Shown: positions 45,469 through 57,768, numbered from the stretch's first letter. The stretch: DNA of 64,000 bases from Dugong dugon (GCA_030035585.1 CM057482.1:47287501-47351500), one strand, 5' to 3'. The notes: generated by a model from the letters alone, not told the origin. Made by a program: numbers and translations.

Positions 45469-47967
45469 CAGGTAATCCCTAACTTACGACAGGGTTCTGT
45501 TCTGATGACTCCATCATAAGTCGGTTCTGACATAAGTTGAATCCCTCATTTTTTTTTTTTTTGTTTTCATTATGATTGCCTTTTATTATCAGTATCTTTA
45601 TAAATCCGATCTTTAATTGTCTTTGGGGGTTGGAAACATTACATATAAACTTAGAGATATATTTTAATACACAGATATATAAAAAACACACAAATCATGA
45701 AGAAAAGTTGGATGGCATTGGCATTTTGTCAGTTTTGGTAATAACCCCACTTGTGGAAGGTTCTGGATCATCTGGATTATTCCTGGGAATGAGGATGGCG
45801 TTTCTAATCAGAAAATTAGTGAGAACTGTCCATATCGTCCTTTTATTTTTTTCTTCATATATTTTTTTGTAACATCTCACTGCTATCTGGATCTGCCTAT
45901 CGACTTCTAGTAAAGCAATCAGCATTTGGGTCCATGTTTTCAAGTAACTGAAGCCACTGATTTAGTTTAGAAAAAACTTCAGCTAATCTTTTCACTATAA
46001 AATGTTTTGACAACTTCTCTCCTTCCTCTTCCTCATTATTTCTTTCTTCTTCAGCATTTCTTTCCTCTTCAAAATCCATTAAGTCCTGATCTGTCAATTC
46101 CCCTTCTTCGTGATCTATGAGCTGTTCCATGTTGGTAATATCAAGTTCTAAATTCAGCGTTCTTGCCATATGGATGATTTTTCCACTGATCTCTTCCATC
46201 CTATTATCCTTATCAAATGCCCAGAGCATGTTCACATAACTCAGCAATTTTTTCCATACCCCCTGCATGCATTTTCCTGTAACTTCTTCCCAGGAAGATG
46301 AAGTGTTCCGGATACACTGAGGAATATTATAATTCTTCCAGAAGTCACGTCATGTTACCATACCCCCATCTGTTGCAGCTATTGCCTGAGCAAATGTAGT
46401 CTGTAGATAGTATGCCTTGAAGGTGGTGATTGCACCTTGATCCACAGACTGAATCACAGCTGTCGTTTTTGGGAGGTAGATACACCACTTTCACATCTTG
46501 ATTTAGATCATCTACATGAAGAGGATGTCTTGGGCCATATTATTAAGTAGCAGCAGAGTCTTGAAAGGAATGCTCTTCTCAAGGCAGTAAGCACACACTT
46601 TCAGGACAAAACAATCTAAAAACCAATCTTCAAATAACACCATCATCATCCAGGCCTTGGAGTTATTTCTGTAGTAGACTGGCAGCTTATTTTTGTCAAT
46701 GTTTTTGAATGCTCAGGGGTTTTCAGAACGGCAAACAAGAAAAGATTTTGATTTAAATCCAGCAGCATTTCCTCCAAGCAGCAGCGTGATTCTGTCTTTA
46801 AATGCCTCGAAACGAGGCATCGACTTCGCTTCTTTGTGAATATAGGTCTGTTCTGGCATCCTTTTCCAAAACAAGCCTGTTTTGTCTACGTTGAAAATCT
46901 GCTCTGGAAGATATTCTTCACCTTGTATTACCTCGTTCAGCTTGTGATTGACTTTTTCAGCAGCTTCAACATCAGCACTTCCTGTTTTCCCAGTTATATG
47001 CACGTTAAGTAAGCCATATCTGTGTTTGAAGTGATGAAACCAGCCCTCAGTGGCATTAAATACTCATGGTAGTTTTCTCCTTGCTGTTCCTACAGGTTTC
47101 CAAAATGGCTGCGTGCTTCTGTTTGAATCATCAGTAAACTCACAGGAATCTTGTTCTGGATTTGGTCTTCTATCCAAATCATCAACAAGCTTCCCCGTCT
47201 TATGGATCAGTCCTTGCTTCTTCTTTGTTACAATTGTCAATTTTATGCCAATCACTCCTTTAACTGCCCCCAAAATCCTATTCTTATCCTTAATAATCGT
47301 CAAAATGGTTGAAGGAGACAGTCCTTCCTCATGTGTTATTTTGCTGACTTTCTTTCCATCATCAGAGGAGTTAATGATCATCTTTATATCCATGTCTACA
47401 GCATTTCTCACCTTCTTATTTGGATTAGAATTTACAGTGGCATGGCTTCTTTTGCTAGACATATTATTGGGGATATAAGCAGTGCAGGTGTTACAGTCAG
47501 AGAAATGTGAATGACTCAGCTTCAGATTAACAACTCATGCTTCTAATGGTACAAAACACTGAAAAAGATCATGTTATAGGCCTGGTCTACGATGAAGTCA
47601 GCATCAGCGTCCACCATAACATGAAGTTGGAGGTGTAATGGCTATTGGGTGGGTGCCAGTTCAATTGTTGTATGTCGTATGTTGTTGGGGTTGAATGTTT
47701 CCCAACTTCCTATCCATTGTGACTTCTGACACTGATACTGACATCACTGTAGACCAAGCCATAGCCTGCCATACAGCGGTGTTTTGAATGGTAAATCACA
47801 ACATGGAGCATGTGCAAGTGAACATCTGAGAATAATAACGTCAGCAAATTACACGCTGCTATGCTGTATGCAGTACATATTACTAACAATAAGATGTACC
47901 AAAAAAACAGATGGTCATAAGTGCCGTTTGTTGTAACTAGAATACATCATAAGTCAGGGACTACCTG
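45469..47967 (-). mobile_element. Full-length Tigger-type (pogo/Tc1-mariner) DNA transposon
   Basis: 2499 bp. Terminal inverted repeats are CAGGTAATCCCTAACTTACG at the left and the reverse complement of CAGGTAGTCCCTGACTTATG at the right, flanked by TA (45467-45468 and 47968-47969). The interior is a decayed transposase on the minus strand (45695-47462). The length agrees with autonomous Tigger elements. Confidence 0.92.
45695..47462 (-). pseudogene. Tigger transposase remnant
   Basis: Cut-and-paste transposase of the CENP-B/pogo type, broken by stops and frameshifts. In order: an N-terminal Lys-rich HTH region (47462-47064, SKITHEEGLSPSTILTIIKD); the first catalytic block (47003-46713, EQIFNVDKTGLFWKRMPEQT, DRITLLLGGNAAG); a degenerate middle (46712-46320) where the expected LLLLDNAPGH motif reads LLLLNNMAQD, losing the second Asp; QSVDQGAITTFKAYYLQ near 46450-46380; and an acidic C-terminal tail (46268-45695, EEERNAEEERNNEEEEGEK, PEPSTSG). 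Non-functional. Confidence 0.9.
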
Positions 47968-49197
47968 TAGTCACATGTAGACTTAGTTCCCAAGGACTCC
48001 TTCTTGCTTCCTCAAATCAAATCTACCCTTGAAGGTTGGTAGCCTTAAGCTTAAAACTGTGAGCCACAGGATGCTCTAAAGAAACTCGCACAGGCTCCAA
48101 AGGCCATTTCCAAGAGCCTTAAGCAATGGCAGCCTCCGGACGATATGTGTGTTTTGGGAGGAGGGAGGTGACAGCTGGAAGCCCCCAGCTATCTTTTGGT
48201 GGGCAAGCCAAAGGGAAAAGCAAGAATCAGGTCATGCTCACTCCTTGGTCCTTGGCGCCCAGTAGCACACCAGCCATATTGTAGGCAATCAGAATTGTTG
48301 ACTAGACCTTTTCTAGAACATCCTAGCATACATTTATCACATCCTGTAGAAGCAGCAAATGTTCTCATAAGGGATTCCGATGCTACGAAACACATTTTAA
48401 CTCTTTTGTGTTGGCAAATGATGAAGTGCTTACAAGAGTGACTAGGCATCTGTGGTGACTGGTGTGGCAATGTGCATGGCCTGTGTTGTCTAAAAGGAGA
48501 AGGCTGGGAGCTGCATTGCCAGGTGCCCATGCTGCAGAACTTCCAACTGGGCGTAGGGATGTCATTGGGCCTCGGGGCTTGCAGCACGTGGCCTGAGAGA
48601 TGCAACCAAAGAGTCTTCCTTAACTCAACACCAAAGTTTGAAACCAGACTTAACTCTTCCTGGAGGGGTAGGTTTTCTTCCATCTAAAGACTTAATGTTC
48701 TCCTTTTCACACTTTCCTTCTCAACTCAGAGAGAGGAAAAAAAGCCTGTAATTTGGGAAGTAGCTTTCTTAAAACAAAAACAAAAAAACTAAAACTCAAA
48801 GTCAATGTATTCCTAGCAACTATAATACAGTTGTGATATTTTTAATCTCACAGATTAAGTTATTAAGAAAATGTCTGCATATTTTCTAAAGGGGCTTTTT
48901 GGTGTAATCTGTACATATCTTATTTATGTTACTTAAGTGGAACAATCAAAGAAAGCCAGTTTATCTCAGAGAAGTTTGAGACATAAGAAAGAAATGAAGT
49001 AGTCCCTTGTCGTCGCTGCTGCCTGTGTGGGGAGGCAGCCCTCGGTTTCTGTCTTCCCAGCAGGACCCCTGGTGTTCCTCTAAACCTAGCAGTCCAGTTC
49101 TGTACCTACAAAGAAGCTTAGCTCCTTGCTTCAATACAGCCTCCATGTGAATTCTGCAGGCATCCCTGCCCACTTTTGTTGTCCCTAAATGGGGGAT
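47968..49197. other. Intronic sequence without recognised feature
   Basis: No repeat or exon recognised. Open frames on both strands at 48189-48687 lack domains. Confidence 0.45.
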
Positions 49198-49392
49198 GGA
49201 ATCCCTGGGTGGTGCTAACAGTGAATGCACTCAGCTGCTAATTGAAAGTCCACCCAGAGGCACCTCAGAAAATAGGTCTGGCAGTATAGTTCCAAAAAGT
49301 CAGTCACTGAAAACCACAGGGAGCATACTTCTACTCTGACACACACTGGGTTGCCACAAGTCAGAACTGACTCAATGGCAACTGGTACTGGT
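49198..49392 (+). mobile_element. Long afrotherian SINE, diverged
   Basis: GGAATCCCTGGGTGGTGCTA ACAG ... AAAGTCCACCCAGAGGCACC ... GACTCAATGGCAACTGGTAC. Confidence 0.8.
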
Positions 49393-49659
49393 AATTGAGG
49401 GTCAAGCCAATGGATGGTCAATCAAGTGAGGCCAGGCACGGTACACCCATGTCTGCATGGACTTCCTTGCACAGGAAGCTCCTGGCATCACTCTCGTCCC
49501 TAACGCTGGGCATAAGACCATTTAGAAGCAGCTTCAAACACAGGTTAGCTCTTTCCCAATGGGCACATTATTTGGTGGGGGAAAGCGGCAATAATGAATT
49601 TTCTTGGAAGTTGTAAGACTTTAGATTACCTAGGATTTCAGTGTGTTATGATATTATTA

Positions 49660-50370
49660 ATAATAATAGTAATAATAGTGCCTGATACCTATTGCACCCT
49701 TACTTCCTGCCAGGCACTGTGTAAAGCGCTTCACATGTATCTTAAGCTGAGTTCTCTAGAGAAGTAAAACCAGTATATATATATATAGAGAGAGAGAGAG
49801 AGATTTATCTCAAAGAAATGGTTCACATGGTTGCAGAGGGTGGCAAGTCCCAAGTCCATGGGTTAGGTGTCAGGCTAGAGGCTTCTCCTGACTCCCATAG
49901 CTGTAAGGGCTGAAGAACTCAAGATGGGCAGGTCAGACAGCAGGTCAGACAGCTGGCTAACGGGCTGCAGAGGCTGATGAATCCAAGATCAGCAGGCAAT
50001 ACAGCAGGCCCCTGGCTCAAGTCCCAAGAACCAGAGGTCAGATAATGACAGGCTGAATGCAGGATCCAGAGCAAGGAAGCAAGCTTTGCCAGACGTCCAT
50101 GTGTATGTAGGTACGCCACACCCCTCAGGAAACTCCCCTTACAATTGATTGGCTGATCACATCAGATCACATCACAGAGGATAACTACATCATTACATAA
50201 CTGCCAAACCACTGAGAATCATGGATGAGCCAAGTTGACACACTACCTTAACCATCACAACATGCAAGAGCTCATTTAATCCTCACGCCTTGGAGGGAGG
50301 TTACAATCATCTGTTCCCATTTTACTGATGAGAAAACTGAGGCTCAGACAGGTGGCTCAAGTTCTGATTT
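49660..50370 (-). repeat. MIR split by another repeat
   Basis: CTGCCAGGCACTGTGTAAAG CGCTTCACATGTAT ends at 49740. CATGCAAGAGCTCATTTAAT CCTCACG ... TTTTACTGATGAGAAAACTG AGG resumes at 50261. Confidence 0.8.
49741..50260. repeat. Interspersed repeat inserted in MIR (copy 2 of 2)
   Basis: CTGAGTTCTCTAGAGAAGTA AAACCAG ... GAGCCAAGTTGACACACTAC CTTAACCATCACAAC. Homologous to 33096-33645. A (TA)n(GA)n microsatellite sits near its start (49775-49803). Confidence 0.75.
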
Positions 50371-50468
50371 CCAAGCCTGAATTCTCAACCAATTCTTCCC
50401 TACTTCCTCTCCAAGGGGAAACACCTTTTCCCTCTCTCATATCAGCTACAGGCTGGATTCAGCTTTAC

Positions 50469-50626
50469 CTGGTCACGAAGACAGCCGCATCCACAGGGGG
50501 CGTATCATCCTTCCCTCCTGGAACCTGGTTGTTGCCGAGATACCGTGCTCCTCCGTATTCCTCATTCTGCCAGTGACAGAAGCTCTCCAGGGACCGCTCA
50601 CCGTGGTGCCCAATGGACAATTTGGC
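50469..50626 (-). CDS. ADAMTS17: ADAMTS17 exon, 158 bp (third in window, probably exon 6)
   Basis: Starts [20 protein letters not shown] in phase 0 after acceptor TTTCTCTCAG. It ends DAAVFVT plus AG, followed by donor GTAAAG. The piece belongs to the metalloprotease domain: [22 protein letters not shown] and DAAVFVTR are hallmark ADAMTS17 strings as I know the family. TPPVDAAVF replaces the human-like PPLVDAAVF. The splice donor +4/+5 (GTAAAG) is weaker than consensus but acceptable. The exon joins in frame to 38671-38628. No stop or frameshift is seen. Confidence 0.95.
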
Positions 50627-51375
50627 CTGAGAGAAATCAGGAGGCAATCAGAGGAGCAAACTCCCATAGAAGCCAGAGTTTATGTCTAGACTATGGTGTA
50701 GAAGTTAAGGTTGAGACAGTTCCTCACTGAGACATCTTTCAATGATGCACTGCTCCCAGTAAAAACCTAGCACTAGTGGGTATGCAGCAGATACCCACAG
50801 ACAGACCAACAGGGGCCTTATTAAGTTCAAATGAAGACTAGATTACCAGAGAAACATCCTTTCTGCAAACAGAATGGTGTACAAAATCAAGCATCAGTCC
50901 TTCAATCTCATGTCTATTGCCCGACTCTGCCGGTAACACTGTCATGCAGGAAAGCACTCAATTCAAAACCAGAAAGTGCTACAGTAAATCTACATTTGGG
51001 TCGAAGCTCAGGTACAGCCCCAGCAGGGCTGCCAAGTTTCCAAAGCTGTCACTACCCAGCCGTTCCGCCTAGCTGGGAGTCCAGTGCGAGACATGCCAGA
51101 GTGAAAGAGAAATGCATACAGCCCCACTGCTAAGGGCTCCCCTGAGATCCTGAGCAGACAAGCACACCCCATGCTTCAGTAATGGTGCCCGCCCTACTCT
51201 CACCCCACCATCCCTGGCCCCTGGCCCAGGGCACACTGTTGTCTCCTGCAAAGCCAGGGAGGAAGAATAAGACAGACAGGCACCTGGATGCCTCCATAGC
51301 ACTCAGGGGCAACCAGGGAGCTTCGAGAAGAGTTACTTTTTCTGTGTGCTCTGACAGATGCCTCAGGGGACTTAC

Positions 51376-51459
51376 AGGACGTTGTTGTAGCAGGACAAGC
51401 TTTGTAACTTGAACGTTAACTTTAATTCCGAGGCTCTGGTGCTGAAACATATTGTATAC
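51376..51459 (-). CDS. ADAMTS17: ADAMTS17 exon, 84 bp (second in window, probably exon 5)
   Basis: 28 codons in phase 0 at both ends: [20 protein letters not shown] then LVLLQQRP. The acceptor is CTCTCTTGATAG and the donor GTAAGT. It continues the N-terminal half of the metalloprotease domain (helix and strand after the propeptide; [15 protein letters not shown] is shared in ADAMTS proteins). The upstream exon ends NM and the downstream one begins AKL, which gives [10 protein letters not shown] and QRPAKLS as expected. Confidence 0.95.
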
Positions 51460-51514
51460 CTATCAAGAGAGAAAAAAGAAATAGATGAAGATATAAGTTT
51501 TTTAAAAAATACAG

Positions 51515-51795
51515 TAGTATCTTGGATGGGATCCTGAAACAGTAAAAAATGACATTAGGTAAAAACTGAGGAAATCTAAAAAATGTATGGACGTCAGTTA
51601 ATAATGAAGTGTCAATACTGGTTCATTAATTGTAGCCAATGTACCATAATGATGTAAGATGTTAATAATAGAAGAAACTGCATTTGGGGGAGGGGTTAGT
51701 ATACAGGAATGCTCTCTACCATCTGCTCAATTCTTCCATAAATCTAAAAGTGTTCCAAAAGCATAAATTCTATTAACTGAAAAAAATTATTAAAA
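51515..51795 (+). mobile_element. Old L1 3' UTR fragment
   Basis: TAGTATCTTGGATGGGATCC TGAAAC ... GTACCATAATGATGTAAGAT GTTAATAATAG ... AAATCTAAAAGTGTTCCAAA AGC is a familiar old mammalian L1 terminus. It lies about 55 bp upstream of the exon at 51376-51459. Confidence 0.65.
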
Positions 51796-52842
51796 ATGCA
51801 GCTTACGCTCTTCCAGTCCAAAAAAAATCAAAGACTAACTATGTGAAATTCAAATTTCAGTGTCCATAAATAAAGTTTTATTGGCACATATAAAAATACA
51901 TATGCATGAGAAATATAACCCAGATTTTATTAAAAAGGCTTTCTGAGACCAAAGAAACTCCCTTAAAACTGAAACTTCCCCTCATAAAAAAAATGTATGG
52001 GATTAAAAAAAAAAACACCTCTGAAATCACACACATGTATACAAATACATACACACATACACTTACACAAAACTAAGTTGGACATCAGCATACAGGAAGA
52101 GGTATAGAACAAGTGATTTTCAAAAAAAAGAAATGGAGTTTTAGATGATCCTGGCAGGAAGCTCAAAACTCCAGTCCTGGGCTTTCCTGCAGGAGTTGGA
52201 GGGGAGCTGTATGATGCAGAGAGAGGGACCTGCCTTCTGGGCACCTGCTGTGTGCCGGCCTGTCCTGGGCACATCGCAGGATCATCTCCAGCCCTCACCA
52301 CTACCTGGCACATCGCGGGTTCATCTCCAGCCCTCACCACCACCTGGCCAGGTGGATCTCTCCACCCGCTCTCAGCCACAGACACCAGCTCAGTGAGGCA
52401 AACAAACAGGACCTGTAGCCAGTTGATGACCCAGATCCAAACCCAGGTTTGTCCAGCCAAAAAGTCCATATTCCTTTCTTTATTCCCTGAATTCCTCATT
52501 CTAAACAAAGTCTGTCACTGAGATAAAGTTCTAGTCACAGAAAAGGGTCTGTCATTCTCAGTTTTGCACCTCTTGTTGGCAGAATGTAATAACAAAGACC
52601 TTAGTATCAAGAAGCCAAAGGGAGGTGTTGCAAGGTGAAGAGATGTAGGAAGCTTCAAACAAGACAGAGGAACCAAAGATTATGGGGATGGGAAAAAAAA
52701 AAAAAAAACCTATAAGACTTGAGGAGCCCTTGAGGAGCCCAAGATCGTTATGACCCTCCCAAGTCCCTTTTCAGTAATATGGAGAGTGCAGAACCCAGAA
52801 AGGTAAAGTGGGGAGGTGATAAAGGGCATAGTGTAAGATATG
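51796..52842. other. Intronic sequence with a small local duplication
   Basis: A stretch around 52265-52345 is repeated in tandem with an offset of about 42 bp (GGCACATCGCAGGATCATCT CCAGCCCTCACCAC...). Otherwise nothing recognised. Confidence 0.5.
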
Positions 52843-53040
52843 GGGAAGTCCCCGGGTGGTACAAATGGTTAACGCACTTGGCTGCTAACCAAAAGGCTAG
52901 AGGTTCAAGTCCACTCAGAGGTGCCTCAGGAGAAAGGCCTGGTGATCTACGTCCAAAAAATCAGCCACTGAAAACTCTATGGAGTACCATTCTACTCTGA
53001 CAGACATGAGTCAAAAACCAACTCCACAGCAACTGGTGGT
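52843..53040 (+). mobile_element. Long afrotherian SINE
   Basis: GAAGTCCCCGGGTGGTACAA ATGGTTAACGCAC ... GAGGTTCAAGTCCACTCAGA GG ... ACCAACTCCACAGCAACTGG. Confidence 0.85.
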
Positions 53041-54088
53041 AAGATACGGAGGGAACAGGGGATCGGAACCTCTTTAATATTCCACTTGGTTTTTTCTTGT
53101 AGACACAACTAGAAGGGAGACTTTTCCAGCAAGAGCACCGAAAATTACTCCACTTTGTGCTGCATTTACACCATCAACATATCAGCAGCAGCACAAAGCA
53201 ACAACCACAGCAGGCAACATAGCCAGGGTCAGTTCAGGCAAAGTGACGCTGGTCATCAACTCAGTGTCCACCACACATGTGTTGGAAGCTGAGCACGAGC
53301 AGCATTTGAACATCTGTGGGGAAAAGGGATTAGGTATGTTACTGTTGGATTTTTACTCTCTAAAAACTACTATTAAAGTTAAATAAGACGCATCATTGTC
53401 TAATATTTTCTCCCACAAGGAAAAATAGAATGCATTCAGTTGTTTTGTTCTCACTTCATTTTTTTTTTTGTCAGAATTTCTTTTCCTCAAGAACAAAATA
53501 GCAGTTATTTATTTCATACTGGACCAGCCACGGGCCAATTCTAAAGTCATGTCTTAATCATGTATACCCAAACCTGGGTGAAGAGGGCAAAGCACATAAC
53601 TTTTTCCTTGTTTCTATATTTCAAGAACCACCCAACGGCTGCAATTCACATTTTTCCTAAAATATTCACCATTAGGACCAGGCCCAAACTGGAAAACCTC
53701 AGTTCATGAAATTTCAAAACATGAACATTGAGGAGAATGAAAACTTGAGGTTATGAGACAGAATTCAAATGGTATAGTGTTTCATGGTGTAACCTAAATA
53801 CCCAATGCCTGTCACATCGATGCCAGCCAAACACCACAGACATTAAGAAATATTGTAGGCTTAAGGAAATAACCTGGTAAAGTGATTCTCAGTGATACTC
53901 TGACAGGCCACATGAAGAAGAGTAAAGGACCCACATGGAATGATGTAAGTTTCAGGAAAAACAGAACAACAGGAAGACATGTGCTTACCAGAGTCTCTTG
54001 TTTTCATCTTGCTGGCTAACAGTTCAGAATTATGTGCATTCCACACACACTGACCCCAACACTCAGTCAGTCACTTCCCTTGGAGCTT
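53041..54088. other. Intronic sequence without recognised feature
   Basis: No repeat or exon recognised. Confidence 0.45.
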
Positions 54089-54421
54089 GCTGTTAGCTGC
54101 TGTTCAGTTGGCCCCCAACTCATGGTGACCCCATGCATGACGGACAAAACATTGTCCGTTCTAGTGCCATCCCAATGATGTGGATCAGACCATTGTGTTC
54201 CATAGGGTTTTCACTGGCTGATTTTTGGAAGTAGATTGCCAGGCCTTTCTTCCTATTCTGTCTTAATCTGGAAGCTCTGCTGAAACCTGTTCAGCATCAT
54301 AGCAATACGCAAGCCTCCAGTGACAGATGGGCAGTGGGTGTACATGAGGTACTTCAGCTGGGAATCGAACCCAGGCCTCCACATGGAAGGCGAGAATTCT
54401 GCCCTTGAACCATCATTGTCC
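54089..54421 (-). mobile_element. tRNA-Gly-derived SINE
   Basis: TTAGCTGCTGTTCAGTTGGC CCCCAACTC at the 3' side. The tRNA-Gly head lies in reverse at about 54361-54418 (GGGAATCGAACCCAGGCCTC CAC ... GAGAATTCTGCCCTTGAACC A). Same family as 140-470 and 15270-15607. Confidence 0.87.
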
Positions 54422-56079
54422 TCCGAGCAAATGTACACAAAAAAAGATGTGCAATGGAAGGGAGAAAAAAGCTTCAAGCTCTAAATCATGTTCTCTAATA
54501 AGGCTGTAAAAAGGCATTTCCTTCTGACACATAACTAGGGCATCCCCACCCAAAACAGTAGGTATCAGAGCCCGACCACCAGATATAGTGCTGTGTCTGC
54601 TGCCTGGCACACACCAGCACAGCCCCACAGAGCAGGAGGACACAGGGGACTCCATATCTGGCTGCCCAGCCAGGCCCACCAGGCGAAAATCTGACAACAG
54701 CCACAACACACTCGGCAGTGGGCCCCCGAGACATGCACAAACTCTCCCCGCTTCTTCCCATGGAAACTCGGGCTCAGGAGCAAACTCGGAGGCTGTGGCC
54801 ACCCACTGTTAAGGGAGACACCTGGTCGGCCCGAGAATAGCACAGCCAATCGTCTGGAAAGTCTGTCTCCAGCCTCCAGATGTGGCCACGTCCCAGGCAA
54901 GTGTTCGGACCCTGGCTATGTGTGTCACATTTCCTTGGCAGCCAGGGGCCGAGCCAGCGGGCTTGCTGCCAGCAGTGCACCAAGCTCACCAGGCTGGGCA
55001 ATGGGGGAGCACGGCAGGGGGTGGACAGGGACCAGGGAAGGAACAGATGATGGGCTGTGGGAGAAGTTGCCCACAGTGCCGCCCGTCTTCACAAGAGCAT
55101 GCCTTTCTCGGGGCCGGGTGCTCTGCGGGACCCTCACACTTCAGCCTCAGGGCCCATCCCCACGAATGGAAAAGGCTGCAATTCTCCAGCACAGTGGCTC
55201 TCCGAATGGGGTCCCCAGACCAGCAACATCAGCACTTGGAAATGCCAAGTTCTCACCCCTGCCCCCCCGAGACCTGCTGACTCAGAAACCCCGGGGGGCC
55301 CCGACTATCTGTGTCTGACAGTCCCTTGGGGGCTCCTGTTCCACTGGAGTGTGAGAACCCCAGCTGGGGTACAATGCTAGTTACACCCGTAACCAGAGAG
55401 CAGCGCCTTGTCTGTTTCACAGGGTAATTGAGTAAAATTTATGTCATTTTTCCTCCAAAGAGAACTTGCCTGGAATGTTTTAGGTTTTTCATTCCATTCC
55501 ATGGTTGTTAAGGAAGCTAAAAACAACCAAAGCTCTGTGGAGCAGCCTGGCTTTCCATCTCGGCTGCCCAAGCCAGGGTTTCTGGTGTCAGCACCACCTG
55601 TTTCTATCTGCCGTATATTCCTCATCCCTTTACCTGTGGCCCCACCACCCCAAGCAAACGCACATCAAGTTGGTCCCTAAGAAGGCATCGAGGCACATTT
55701 GGAGGACAGACAGACACAAGCCCGGGCGCCCTTCAGCTGCCTGGTGCCAGCTCAAAGACACCCCTGGAAGGGGCTTCTTCCTCTGCAGTCCTTGTGCAGG
55801 TAAGTGGCTTCCAGGGGCACTGATGCTATTTCCACAGCCTGGAGAAAGACATTCTGGAGAGAAGCTGGCAACCACATCAGCAGGCTCTCTCCTGGGTCCA
55901 AGCCCCCAGCAAGCATGCTCTGAAGGGGACATGTGGTTCACTGGCTTCATGTTCCCACTCGCTGCTCCTGGGGGCTTATCTGATGACCACCCCCCTGCCG
56001 CCCCCAGCTACAACCATTCCCGTCCTCCAGGCTTAAAGGTATCTTACTTATAGCAGAAATAGCCATCAACACCACCACC
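54422..56079. other. Intronic sequence with MER5-type remnant
   Basis: About 55192-55370 (minus) matches a MER5-type MITE (CAGTGGCTCTCCGAATGGGG TCCCCAGACC ... CATCAGCACTTGGAAATGC). Remaining sequence is GC-rich with incidental open frames and no recognised exon. Confidence 0.5.
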
Positions 56080-56278
56080 ACCAGTTGCTGTCAAGCCAAC
56101 TCCGACTCATGGCGACCCTATGGATGTCAGAGTAGAATTGTGTTCCATAGGGTTTTCAATGGCTGATCTTTTGGAAGTAAATCACCAGGCCTTTCTTCTG
56201 AAGCACCTCTGGGTGGACTTCAGCCTCTGACCTTTCAGTTAGTAGCTGTGCATGTTAACTGTTTTCACACCCAAGGAC
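56080..56278 (-). mobile_element. Long afrotherian SINE
   Basis: CAGTTGCTGTCAAGCCAACT CCGACTCATGGCGACC ... CAGTTAGTAGCTGTGCATGT TAACTG. Reverse complement of the long SINE. Confidence 0.85.
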
Positions 56279-56399
56279 TTCAAAACAGCCACAGGAAAGG
56301 GAATTCTTTTAATTTCCTAGGGTTTGAGGGATTGAAGAATGGTAGTTGCAGTGGGGGGAGGGGGAGCTTGTTAAAACAAGGCGTAATGTCTGAATGTCA

Positions 56400-56510
56400 G
56401 GTTCTTGGGTGGTGCAAATGGCTTGCTCCTGGCTACAAACCTCCTGGTTGGTGGTCTGAACTCACCTGGTGGCACCATGGAAGAAAGGCTTAGAGACTGG
56501 CTTCCATGAG
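56400..56510 (+). mobile_element. SINE 5' fragment abutting L1
   Basis: GTTCTTGGGTGGTGCAAATG GCTTGCTCC ... GTGGTCTGAACTCACCTGGT GGCACC ... GGCTTAGAGACTGGC. Truncated at its 3' end next to L1 sequence at 56519. Confidence 0.65.
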
Positions 56511-56514
56511 GCTT

Positions 56515-57660
56515 ACAATATGGATGGAGCTGGAAGACATTGTGCTGAGTGAAATAACTCAATCACAAAAGGACAAATACCACATGACCTCACTTATATA
56601 AAAAGACAAGAAAAGGAAAATGTATAGAGAACAGTTTAATACTGGTTACCAGGGGCGGGAAGGAGGGGCAAATTGGGGATTAACAGTGATGGAAATACCA
56701 CATTGATTAAGGGTAGGGTTGCACAGAGATTGTTATGATTTCTGTCAATAAGTTCTACACCTGTCAAAAGTTGAATTGGCAAAAGCTATGTGACAGACAT
56801 ATTTACAACAATGACAAAGAAAATAAAAAGAGTAGCTGCTGAGGCTGCTTATGTACAACCAAAATCCTCACGGGATTTCGTTTCTTGGTTTGGAGATTTA
56901 GGATCATGGTTTCATGGGACATCTCAGTTAATGGGCCTGATAACATGTTTAGTGCTTCTGTTCTACCTCCTAGTTCGTTGTGTAGTGCCTGGAGTCTTAA
57001 AGGCTTGCAGGCGGCCATCCAAGACATATCCATTGGTCTCTATTCACCTGGTGCAACAGAGGATAAAGGAGTGTCAGGAATAGGAGGAGGAAATGAAGTC
57101 TGTGCTAATGGCCTCCATGAACAAATGCCTCCTTTGCCATAAGACCAGATGGACTGGATGGTGTCTGGCTACCATTATTGAACATTTTAATCAAAGATTC
57201 CATAGAAGAATCCTGATCAAAAGGGGGAAAATGCAGAACAGAATTCAAATTCTCATGGACTTCAGACTTCCTGGAGCCATGGAGGGTGGATGAACCCCTG
57301 AAACTGCTGCCCTGAAATAATCTTTAAACCTTAAAACAAAAATATTCCCTAAAGTCTTCTTAAAACCAAACAATAGTTTAGCTTAAGTAGTAAAAAATAT
57401 TTGCCTTGAGCATTATGCTCTTTTAAAAACTATTTATGGGATTCAATTGACAACAGCAACTTGAAAGATTAGATAGGAACCTTAGGGGATGGTGAGTTTA
57501 TGTTAATGAAGGGTGAACAACTCAGAAAAGGAGGGTGAGAATGGTTGTGCAACTTGAAGAATGTTAATCAATGTCACCATATGGTACATGTAGAAATTGT
57601 TGAATTGGTGTATGTTTTGCTGTGTATATTCTCAACAACAACAACAAAATAAATAAAGTT
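56515..57660 (+). mobile_element. L1 3' end with 3' UTR, older subfamily
   Basis: ORF2 terminal codons (ATGGATGGAGCTGGAAGACA TTGTGCTGAGTGAAATAA) and a long 3' UTR. The UTR includes CCTGGAGTCTTAAAGGCTTG and TTGAAAGATTAGATAGGAAC C, ending TCTCAACAACAACAACAAAA TAAATAAAG. Confidence 0.8.
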
Positions 57661-57752
57661 AAAAAAAAAACCCTCTATAGAGCAGTAACACAGAGAGTCG
57701 CCATGAGTCAGAATCAACTTGATGGCAACAGGTTTAGTTTTTGTTTTTGGGA
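57661..57752 (+). mobile_element. SINE 3' fragment
   Basis: CGCCATGAGTCAGAATCAAC TTGATGGCAACAGGTTTAG is the end of an afrotherian SINE. The 5' part is missing. Confidence 0.75.
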
Positions 57753-57768
57753 GTTACTTATTTTATTG

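Noticed and set aside
48189-48683. 164-codon minus-strand open frame
   Set aside because: No recognised domain, no splice signals, and it does not fit the ADAMTS17 reading frame.
55505-56053. 182-codon plus-strand open frame
   Set aside because: GC-rich intronic stretch; the composition is unlike coding sequence and a SINE lies just downstream.
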